Assembly: GCA_041623475.1 (NCBI GenBank)
Contig: JBFJWU010000199.1
Coordinates: forward strand, 1 to 6,444
Direction of reading: 5' to 3'
Source of the DNA: JBFJWU01 sp041623475 [NCBI: bacterium]
GTDB lineage: Bacteria > J088
DNA length: 6,444 bases
In this document: in pieces, positions 1-5,141 of the stretch
Numbering within the stretch: position 1 is the stretch's first letter
Layout of the letters: the number at the start of each line of letters is the position of its first letter
Program-made: the position numbers and the translations under genes
Notes under the pieces: generated by a model
Database searches by the model: none
Told to the model about the DNA's origin: nothing
Seen by the model: the letters and a program-made list of their open reading frames with translations, nothing else

Positions 1-588
1 GACACCGGCTTTATCGTCTTGGCTGCTGTACTGGCAAAGGTACTGGCAGGCCAGACCCTTGCATCCAGTTTTTTCGAGCTATTGGATGCCGACGGACTGG
101 GTGATGCCCGGCTGCGCTGGGGCCCCCTGGACGGGGTTCCGGTTGCGCCCACCGGTCACGATCCATGGCGATCCCGCGAGTTGACCGGCGAAATCCACGA
201 CTGGCACGCCTGGATCCTGGGTGAGGATGCCCTGCACGCCGGCCTGTTCGCAACCATCGACGGTGTCCAGGCATGTATTGACTGGTGGTGTCGGCAGTCG
301 GACGACCCGTCCGTACAGCCATTCCTGGATGTACCGGACACCGGACGCCCGTTGTGCTGGGATCGGCCTGGCCCTGGCCCCAGCCAGGGCGGCAATCTGG
401 TCCCCGGCAATGCCGTCGGGCACCTGGGATTCACGGGAACATCCGCCTGGTTCGTCCCGGATCAGGAACGGTCGATCGTCATGCTGACCAACCGGACGGT
501 CGTGTCGCAGGAGCGCAATGCGTTCCACACGATTCGGCCGGCGATCCATGATCTGGCGTGGCCGCGTCTGGCCGGGAAGTCCGCCTAG
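1..588 (+). CDS. Serine hydrolase of the beta-lactamase (class C-like) family, C-terminal part
   Basis: This is the C-terminal 195 codons of a gene that begins before the window; the frame is open from base 1 and ends at TAG 586-588. The fold is that of class C beta-lactamases and low-molecular-weight penicillin-binding proteins. Members use a nucleophilic serine in an SxxK motif and a YxN/YSx motif, both upstream of or at the window edge and not visible. The first residues, DTGFIVLAAV, look like the stretch just after the YS pair (family knowledge: YSDxGF). Further on, GEIHDWHAWILG and HAGLFATIDGV match the GxVHD...HAGLFST region. HLGFTGTSAW (codons 141-150) supplies the third active-site motif, HxG. 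A strand of the type IVMLTNR follows, as in the family. The substrate cannot be told: peptidoglycan peptide, ester or beta-lactam are all possible. It converges with pccB, with 24 bases between them. The family call is firm, the function is not. Confidence 0.85.
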   Translation, partial: DTGFIVLAAVLAKVLAGQTLASSFFELLDADGLGDARLRWGPLDGVPVAPTGHDPWRSRELTGEIHDWHAWILGEDALHAGLFATIDGVQACIDWWCRQSDDPSVQPFLDVPDTGRPLCWDRPGPGPSQGGNLVPGNAVGHLGFTGTSAWFVPDQERSIVMLTNRTVVSQERNAFHTIRPAIHDLAWPRLAGKSA

Positions 589-603
589 GCAGGGTCCCCT
601 GCC
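588..603. terminator. GC-rich stem-loop between two convergent genes
   Basis: GGCAGG (588-593) and CCTGCC (598-603) form a 6-bp stem around the loop GTCC. It starts on the last base of the serine hydrolase stop codon and ends 10 bases from the pccB stop codon (613-615). It could end transcripts from both sides, but neither strand has a T-run after the stem, so it is not a canonical intrinsic terminator. It may only protect mRNA 3' ends. Confidence 0.4.
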
Positions 604-612
604 GTCGCCGAC

Positions 613-2154
613 TTACAGCGGTATATTGCCGTGCTTTTTCGCCGGATTCTGGTCGCGCTTGTTTTCCAGCGACCGCAACGCGTCGATCAGGAACGGACGA
701 GTATCTTCCGGCTTGATGACCGCATCGATATAGCCCAACTCGGCCGCCTTGTACGGGTTGGCAAACCGCTCGCGGTATTCATCGACCAGTTCAGCTTTGC
801 GGGCAACCGGATCATCGGCTTCCTTGAGTTCGTTACGGTAAATAATATTGACTGCACCGTCCGGCCCCATCACAGCAATTTCCGCTGACGGATAGGCGAC
901 GTTGATGTCGGCACGGATATGCTTTGAGCTCATGACGTCGTATGCGCCGCCATATGCCTTGCGGGTAATGACCGTGACCTTGGGCACCGTCGCCTCGGCA
1001 AATGCGTACAGCAACTTGGCACCGTGGGTAATGATCCCGCGCCATTCCTGGTCCGTTCCCGGCAGGAACCCCGGCACGTCGACAAATGTGACAATCGGAA
1101 TGTTGAAACAGTCGCAGAAGCGGACAAACCGCGCCGCTTTCAGGCTGGAATCGATATCGAGCGTACCGGCCTTGGCCGCAGGGTTATTGGCGACAATGCC
1201 TACGCTTTTGCCACCCAGGCGGGCAAAGCCAACGGTCACGTTCTGCGCATAGTCTGCGTGGACTTCCAGATACCCGCCGTCGTCGACCACCATCCGCAGC
1301 AGTTCACGCATCTCATACGGCTTGTTGGGATTTTCAGGAATGATGTCCCGCAACCCGGCATCCCGGCGATCAACCGGGTCGCTGGTTTCAACGTGCGGCG
1401 GATCTTCCATATTGTTCTGCGGAACATAGCTGATCAACTGGCGAATCGATTCCAGGCAATGTTTCTCGTCATCTGCGGCGAAGTGGGCGACACCGCTGCG
1501 GGACGCATGTGTCATCGCCCCACCCAGTTCTTCCTTGGTCACGTCCTCGCGGGTAACAGCCTTGATGACCTCGGGCCCGGTAATAAACATGTACGAGGTA
1601 TCCTTGACCATAAAGATGAAATCGGTCAATGCCGGACTGTAGACCGCGCCCCCCGCACATGGGCCCATGATTGCACTGATCTGGGGAACGACTCCGCTCT
1701 GCATCACATTGCGCAAAAAGATATCGGCATAACCGGCCAGGCTTTCGACGCCTTCCTGGATTCGTGCACCGCCTGAATCGTTGATTCCGATCACCGGGGC
1801 TCCATTACGAGCCGCCAGGTCCATGACCTTGACAATCTTGCTGGCAAAAGCCTTGCTCAGGCTGCCGCCGAAAACGGTGAAATCCTGGCTGAACACGTAG
1901 ACCAGGCGCCCGTCGATACGTCCGTATCCCGTAACAACGCCGTCTCCGTAGAACTTATCCTGGCCGTATTCGTGCTGGTCCAGGACAAACTTGTCCATTT
2001 CGACAAACGATCCCGGATCCAGCAGCGTCGAGATTCGCTCCCGGGCAGTCATTTTTCCGGCATCGTGTTGACGCTGGATCCTGGCCTCGCCACCGCCCAG
2101 TTCGGCTTCGGCGTTGCGTTCCTCGAGCAAGCGGATTTTCTCGTCCATGGCCAT
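613..2154 (-). CDS. pccB: Acyl-CoA carboxylase carboxyltransferase subunit, probably propionyl-CoA carboxylase beta
   Basis: The 513-residue protein has the usual family length and is the carboxyltransferase half of a biotin-dependent carboxylase. It moves CO2 from carboxybiotin to an acyl-CoA, with propionyl-CoA giving methylmalonyl-CoA. The N-terminal crotonase-like half has [16 protein letters not shown] (127-142) and the oxyanion-hole region [14 protein letters not shown] (163-176). The C-terminal half has [11 protein letters not shown] (361-371), [13 protein letters not shown] (400-412) and the family ending KKHGNIPL. Asp406 in GGAYD corresponds, as I recall, to the Streptomyces PccB aspartate that favours propionyl-CoA over acetyl-CoA. 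The start is ATG 2154: AAGGA lies 12 bases before it, family proteins start here, and a longer frame reaching 2289 would run through the likely promoter. The biotin carboxylase and biotin carrier genes are not in the window. The alpha subunit of sodium-pumping methylmalonyl-CoA decarboxylase is very similar and cannot be fully excluded. Confidence 0.93.
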   Translation of the reverse strand: MAMDEKIRLLEERNAEAELGGGEARIQRQHDAGKMTARERISTLLDPGSFVEMDKFVLDQHEYGQDKFYGDGVVTGYGRIDGRLVYVFSQDFTVFGGSLSKAFASKIVKVMDLAARNGAPVIGINDSGGARIQEGVESLAGYADIFLRNVMQSGVVPQISAIMGPCAGGAVYSPALTDFIFMVKDTSYMFITGPEVIKAVTREDVTKEELGGAMTHASRSGVAHFAADDEKHCLESIRQLISYVPQNNMEDPPHVETSDPVDRRDAGLRDIIPENPNKPYEMRELLRMVVDDGGYLEVHADYAQNVTVGFARLGGKSVGIVANNPAAKAGTLDIDSSLKAARFVRFCDCFNIPIVTFVDVPGFLPGTDQEWRGIITHGAKLLYAFAEATVPKVTVITRKAYGGAYDVMSSKHIRADINVAYPSAEIAVMGPDGAVNIIYRNELKEADDPVARKAELVDEYRERFANPYKAAELGYIDAVIKPEDTRPFLIDALRSLENKRDQNPAKKHGNIPL

Positions 2155-2166
2155 TTGAACAAACCA

Positions 2167-2173
2167 TCCTTTT
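2167..2173 (-). promoter_or_regulatory. Ribosome binding site of pccB
   Basis: On the minus strand, AAAAGGA ends 12 bases before ATG 2154. The spacing is a little long but the match is clear. No other in-frame start codon lies between this site and 2154, so it supports the shorter 513-residue protein. Confidence 0.55.
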
Positions 2174-2187
2174 CGGATATCTATCCG
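2174..2187. promoter_or_regulatory. Perfect inverted repeat next to the pccB ribosome binding site
   Basis: CGGATA (2174-2179) and TATCCG (2182-2187) are perfect inverted repeats with a 2-base centre, immediately beside the purine-rich pccB ribosome binding site (2167-2173). In the pccB mRNA the same bases can form a 5-bp hairpin with loop AGAT. A second palindrome, ATCCGGAT (2183-2190), overlaps it. This could be a repressor operator in the transcribed leader or an RNA hairpin that affects translation. No regulator is encoded nearby to decide between them. Confidence 0.4.
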
Positions 2188-2259
2188 GATCTTTGATTTT
2201 CTGATCGGTCTGAATGTGGCGACGTTTGCGCTAGCGTTCCGTTCGCCAAGAACCTGATT

Positions 2260-2289
2260 ATTGTAGCGGCGACGGCAAAACACCGGCAA
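2260..2289 (-). promoter_or_regulatory. Likely sigma-70-type promoter of pccB
   Basis: Read on the minus strand, TTGCCG (2289-2284, four of six matches to the -35 consensus) is followed after 18 bases by TACAAT (2265-2260, five of six matches to the -10 consensus). Transcription would start near 2253 and leave a leader of about 100 bases before ATG 2154, containing the inverted repeat at 2174-2187. This is the best promoter match I see in the 189-base divergent region. Confidence 0.55.
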
Positions 2290-2298
2290 CTATTGGTT

Positions 2299-2314
2299 GG
2301 ATGTTCCTGCATCC
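2299..2314. promoter_or_regulatory. Operator-like dyad upstream of nadA
   Basis: GGATG (2299-2303) and CATCC (2310-2314) are inverted repeats six bases apart. The dyad lies 29 bases before the nadA start and 9 bases upstream of the proposed pccB -35 box. Its place suits a regulator of nadA, or of both divergent genes. I do not recognise it as a known NAD-repressor site, and a 5-base arm can occur by chance. Confidence 0.25.
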
Positions 2315-2331
2315 CCGTCATTCATCTCATG

Positions 2332-2337
2332 TAAACT
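2332..2337 (+). promoter_or_regulatory. Possible -10 element of a leaderless nadA transcript
   Basis: TAAACT (four of six matches to TATAAT) ends six bases before the nadA ATG. A transcript starting from it would begin at or next to the start codon. No purine-rich ribosome binding site is present in the 20 bases before the ATG, which fits a leaderless mRNA. No good -35 box is seen at 16-18 bases, so the call is weak. Confidence 0.3.
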
Positions 2338-2343
2338 GACGAT

Positions 2344-3354
2344 ATGAGTACGACGCAGCCAAATTCCGGTGCCTCTGGTGCACCCGAACCGATCTGGCGC
2401 CACATCAGCGACCAGGAAACCGTAATGATGGATGAAATCCTGCGTCTCAAGGATGAACGGAACGCCATCATCCTGGCTCACAATTACCAGTTGCCGGCCA
2501 TCCAGGACGTTGCTGATTATGTGGGTGACTCACTGGGGCTGGCACGGATGGCCCGGGATATGGACGGCGACGAGATTGTCTTTTGCGGCGTCTATTTTAT
2601 GGCCGAAACCGCCAAGATCCTGAATCCGGAGCGAACGGTCCTGATCCCGGACCCCAATGCAGGCTGCAGCCTGGTTGACACCATTTCCGCCGAGAAAGTC
2701 CGCCGGTGGCGTTCTGAACACCCTGATGCCGTTGCCATTGGCTATGTCAACACCTCGGCCGACGTTAAAGCCGAATTGGACTATTGCTGTACGTCATCGA
2801 ATGCCGTCGCCGTCGTCAACTCGATCCCGGCGGACCAGGAGATCCTGTTCCTGCCGGACATGTTCCTGGGCAACTATGTCAAGAACATAACCGGGCGGGA
2901 CAATATCCACATCTGGGCCGGCGAATGCCACGTCCACGCGGCGATTACGCCCGAGCAGATTGCCGATGCTGTTGCCCGTCAGCAGGGGGCCGACCTGCTG
3001 GTCCACCCGGAATGCGGGTGCTCGACAAGCTGCATGTACCTGAGTTCGTCCGGTGACCTGGATGCCGAACTGCATATCCTCAGCACGTCCGGGATGATCG
3101 AGCACGCGACAAACAGCCCCGCCTCGCGGTTTCTTGTGGCGACCGAGATCGGCATCCTCCACCAACTGGAAGACCAGGCCCCGGACAAGACATTTGTGCC
3201 AGTTTCCGAGTCAGCGGTCTGCGAATACATGAAGATGATCACGACCGAAAAATTGCTGGCAACCATGCGGTCCGGTAATCACGAAGTCACCGTGCCGGAA
3301 GACATCCGGCAACGGGCAGAACTTGCGATCCAGAGAATGGTCGCCATCGGCTGA
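2344..3354 (+). CDS. nadA: Quinolinate synthase (4Fe-4S enzyme of NAD synthesis)
   Basis: NadA condenses iminoaspartate with dihydroxyacetone phosphate to quinolinate, the second step of de novo NAD synthesis in the cytoplasm. The 336 residues carry the triplicated NadA fold. ILAHNYQLPAIQDVADYVGD (43-62) with Ser63 begins domain one, and CGVYFMAETAKILNP (81-95) follows. The three ligands of the oxygen-sensitive [4Fe-4S] cluster can be placed: Cys108 in NAGCSL, Cys195 in GECHVH and Cys293 in AVCEYMK. The last lacks the CxxC seen in E. coli NadA and resembles the Thermotoga type. HPECGCSTSC (221-230) is a cysteine-rich stretch common in this subgroup. The ATG at 2344 leaves a typical short N-terminal tail; no ribosome binding site precedes it. 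nadB and nadC are not adjacent, so the iminoaspartate source lies elsewhere. It is divergent from pccB. Confidence 0.96.
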   Translation: MSTTQPNSGASGAPEPIWRHISDQETVMMDEILRLKDERNAIILAHNYQLPAIQDVADYVGDSLGLARMARDMDGDEIVFCGVYFMAETAKILNPERTVLIPDPNAGCSLVDTISAEKVRRWRSEHPDAVAIGYVNTSADVKAELDYCCTSSNAVAVVNSIPADQEILFLPDMFLGNYVKNITGRDNIHIWAGECHVHAAITPEQIADAVARQQGADLLVHPECGCSTSCMYLSSSGDLDAELHILSTSGMIEHATNSPASRFLVATEIGILHQLEDQAPDKTFVPVSESAVCEYMKMITTEKLLATMRSGNHEVTVPEDIRQRAELAIQRMVAIG

Positions 3355-3359
3355 CCTGT

Positions 3360-3384
3360 CCCAAGCCACACATTGGCGCTTGGG
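3360..3384 (+). terminator. Stem-loop after nadA
   Basis: CCCAAGC (3360-3366) pairs with GCTTGGG (3378-3384), five bases past the nadA stop codon. An alternative inner stem pairs GCCA (3365-3368) with TGGC (3374-3377), leaving a small bulge. It is a strong hairpin but no T-run follows. It may end or stabilise the nadA mRNA, or lie in a nadA-lysC read-through transcript. Confidence 0.4.
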
Positions 3385-3385
3385 C

Positions 3386-3391
3386 TATCAT
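3386..3391 (+). promoter_or_regulatory. Possible -10 box for lysC
   Basis: TATCAT matches five of six bases of the -10 consensus in the 93-base gap between nadA and lysC. No convincing -35 hexamer sits 16-18 bases upstream, and the box lies directly after the nadA stem-loop. If used, it would give lysC a leader of about 50 bases. No lysine riboswitch fits in this gap. Confidence 0.25.
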
Positions 3392-3447
3392 AAACAACTG
3401 TTACCACACAGCTTTCCCGCCGTTTGGCCAGAACAGGCATACGTATT

Positions 3448-4674
3448 GTGAAACGAATCGTCATGAAATTTGGCGGAACCTCGGTCGGATCGGTCGAGCG
3501 TATCCAGGCGGTCGCCCGGCGAATTCACGACCGCGTCAAGTCCGGGGACCGCGTCATCGCTGTCTGCTCGGCAATGTCCGGCGAAACGAACCGCCTGATT
3601 GAACTGGCCGACCAGGTCGCCGATCGCGCCATTGACCGGGAAATGGACGTTCTGTTGTCGACCGGCGAACAAGTCAGCATCGCCCTGGTCGCAATGGCAT
3701 TGTCGGACCTTGGCGTACCAGCCCGCAGTTATACCGGTCCGCAGGCTGGTATTTCAACGACCAGCGCCCACACCAAAGCCAGGATCCGGAATATCGATCC
3801 CCAGCCACTGCAGACCGCTATCGATGCCGGCCAGGTCGCCGTCGTCGCCGGCTTCCAGGGCGCCAATTCGGCTGACGGCGAGGTCACGACCCTCGGCCGG
3901 GGCGGGTCCGACCTGACCGCTGTCGCGATCGCCGCTGCGATCAAGGCGGATGCCTGTGAAATTTATACGGATGTCGACGGGGTCTACACATGCGATCCCA
4001 ACGTCGTTCCCAAGGCACGAAAAATTGATCGAATCAGTTTCGAGGAAATGCTGGAACTGGCCAGTTCAGGCGCCAAAGTACTGCAAAGCAGAAGCGTCGA
4101 ACTGGCAATGAAGGCAAATGTCCCGCTGGTCGTCCGCAGCAGCTTTTCGGACGCACCAGGCACATGGGTTACGGAAGAGGTTTCCGAAATGGAAGATATC
4201 GTCGTTAGTGGGGTGGCCTATAACAACAAAGAGGCCAAGGTATCGTTAATGGACGTTCCGGATCAGCCCGGGATCGCGTCCAGCGTCTTCTCGACCCTTG
4301 CGGCCGAGAACATCAATGTCGATATGATTATCCAGAATGTATCGACCGACGGAATTACAGACTTGACATTTACTGTCTCCGAAACCGACCTGGATCGCGC
4401 CGTTGCAACCCTGGAGTCGTTGAAGCCCGACATCAATTGGGGACGGCTGGAAACCGACCAGTCAATCGCCAAGATCAGTGTCGTTGGCGTCGGTATGCGC
4501 AGCCACGCGGGCGTGGCCGCAAAGATGTTCCAGACGCTCGCCGACAACGGCATCAACATCCAGATGATCTCGACCAGCGAAATCAAGATTTCGGTCATTG
4601 TCGAACGAAAGTATACCGAGCTGGCAGCCCGCGAACTTCATTCTGTCTTTGGACTTGATTCCCCGGGGTCTTGA
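3448..4674 (+). CDS. lysC: Aspartate kinase, monofunctional with two C-terminal ACT domains
   Basis: LysC phosphorylates aspartate to aspartyl phosphate, the entry to lysine, threonine, methionine and diaminopimelate synthesis. From GTG 3448 the protein is 408 residues. The amino-acid kinase domain shows KFGGTSVGS (7-15), STGEQVS (71-77), the nucleotide-binding GRGGSD (150-155) and TDVDGVYTCDP (174-184). Two ACT domains follow, at about 262-330 (VSLMDVPDQPGIASS) and 342-405 (VGVGMRSHAGVA, then MISTSEIKISV). Residues near QNVST (296-300) and LTFT (306-309) line up, from memory, with the effector pocket of Corynebacterium LysC, so feedback inhibition by lysine and/or threonine is likely. I chose GTG 3448 because MKRIVMKFGG is the usual start. 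TTG 3424 and ATG 3463 are in frame; upstream ribosome binding sites are weak for all three. It has no asd or dap neighbours. Confidence 0.95.
   Translation: MKRIVMKFGGTSVGSVERIQAVARRIHDRVKSGDRVIAVCSAMSGETNRLIELADQVADRAIDREMDVLLSTGEQVSIALVAMALSDLGVPARSYTGPQAGISTTSAHTKARIRNIDPQPLQTAIDAGQVAVVAGFQGANSADGEVTTLGRGGSDLTAVAIAAAIKADACEIYTDVDGVYTCDPNVVPKARKIDRISFEEMLELASSGAKVLQSRSVELAMKANVPLVVRSSFSDAPGTWVTEEVSEMEDIVVSGVAYNNKEAKVSLMDVPDQPGIASSVFSTLAAENINVDMIIQNVSTDGITDLTFTVSETDLDRAVATLESLKPDINWGRLETDQSIAKISVVGVGMRSHAGVAAKMFQTLADNGINIQMISTSEIKISVIVERKYTELAARELHSVFGLDSPGS
4173..4180 (+). promoter_or_regulatory. Internal ribosome binding site within lysC
   Basis: GGAAGAGG sits eight bases before an in-frame ATG (4189-4191) inside lysC. 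It is a better ribosome binding site than any at the lysC start itself, and the spacing is ideal. Confidence 0.5.
4189..4674 (+). CDS. lysC: Nested aspartate kinase beta (regulatory) subunit from an internal start
   Basis: An in-frame ATG at codon 248 of lysC would give a separate 161-residue protein made only of the two ACT domains. In Bacillus and Corynebacterium, lysC is known to encode overlapping alpha and beta subunits that assemble as alpha2beta2, and effectors bind between the ACT domains. Here the internal ATG opens MEDIVVSGVA, very close to the Corynebacterium beta-subunit start MEEAVLTGVA as I remember it. The predicted size is also close to known beta subunits. The ribosome binding site eight bases upstream supports real initiation. 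Whether the product is made cannot be seen from sequence alone, since the glutamate codons before the ATG are themselves purine-rich. Confidence 0.55.
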   Translation: MEDIVVSGVAYNNKEAKVSLMDVPDQPGIASSVFSTLAAENINVDMIIQNVSTDGITDLTFTVSETDLDRAVATLESLKPDINWGRLETDQSIAKISVVGVGMRSHAGVAAKMFQTLADNGINIQMISTSEIKISVIVERKYTELAARELHSVFGLDSPGS

Positions 4675-4679
4675 ATCAA
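4655..4679. terminator. Shared stem-loop at the convergent lysC and tsaE ends
   Basis: TTGATTC (4655-4661) and GAATCAA (4673-4679) are perfect 7-base inverted repeats around an 11-base loop rich in C and G. The tsaE stop (4676-4678, minus strand) lies in one arm and the lysC stop (4672-4674) straddles its edge. The symmetric structure could serve both transcripts. Neither side has a T-run. Confidence 0.4.
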
Positions 4680-5137
4680 TCCGCCGGTGGCACGGATCCC
4701 GGTCCTGATACATCGATTCGGCGCCGGTCGCCGCCAGCGTGCTCAATCCGGATCCGAAATGTTGGCTGCCCAAGCGTGCCGATGCCGTTTCCCGGCCACT
4801 CGACAACGACGACTGATTCCTCCAGCTCCTCGGTAAATACCAGTTGCCCGACTTCTGGATCGTCAATCCGGTACAGGTCGACGTGAATCAGCTCGGGACC
4901 GGCCGTCGGATATCGATGTACCAGCGCATAGGTCGGGCTGCTGACCTCGCGGCGATCCCCTCCCAGTCCGGCCAGCACACCACGGACAAACGCTGTCTTT
5001 CCCGCACCAAGTTGTCCGTCCAGGAATACCAGCGTCCCGGGCCCCAATTCTGAAGCCAGTCGGAAGCCCAGCGCCTCGGTTTCGTCCACTGTATCTGACT
5101 CGTGGACACCAGTGATTTCGAGAACATCGCCGGGCAT
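4676..5137 (-). CDS. tsaE: tRNA threonylcarbamoyladenosine (t6A) synthesis ATPase TsaE
   Basis: TsaE (formerly YjeE) is the small P-loop ATPase that works with TsaB and TsaD to put threonylcarbamoyl on A37 of ANN-decoding tRNAs. The protein has 153 residues, normal for the family. It shows the Walker A motif GQLGAGKT (41-48), the switch-like SSPTY (66-70), HVDLYR (85-90) and VVEWPG (111-116). The N-terminal DETEALGFRLA (18-28) is also typical. The start at ATG 5137 is supported by AGGA eight bases upstream, inside the end of nnr. The two genes are four bases apart and surely co-transcribed. This nnr-tsaE order is common in bacteria. tsaB, often the next gene, is absent; the strand instead meets lysC head-on, one base away. 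Confidence 0.95.
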   Translation of the reverse strand: MPGDVLEITGVHESDTVDETEALGFRLASELGPGTLVFLDGQLGAGKTAFVRGVLAGLGGDRREVSSPTYALVHRYPTAGPELIHVDLYRIDDPEVGQLVFTEELEESVVVVEWPGNGIGTLGQPTFRIRIEHAGGDRRRIDVSGPGSVPPAD

Positions 5138-5141
5138 TGCC

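Noticed and set aside
1024-1776. A 250-codon open frame on the + strand
   Set aside because: It is antisense to the conserved core of pccB and shows no family resemblance.
2155-2289. N-terminal extension of pccB
   Set aside because: The region has a promoter match and no family similarity; the protein is complete from 2154.
3424-3447. Longer lysC start at TTG 3424
   Set aside because: It adds eight residues absent from typical LysC proteins and has no ribosome binding site. GTG 3448 gives the usual N-terminus.
3355-3447. Lysine riboswitch or peptide attenuator before lysC
   Set aside because: The gap is only 93 bases, shorter than a lysine riboswitch, and has no lysine- or threonine-rich short frame that I can see.
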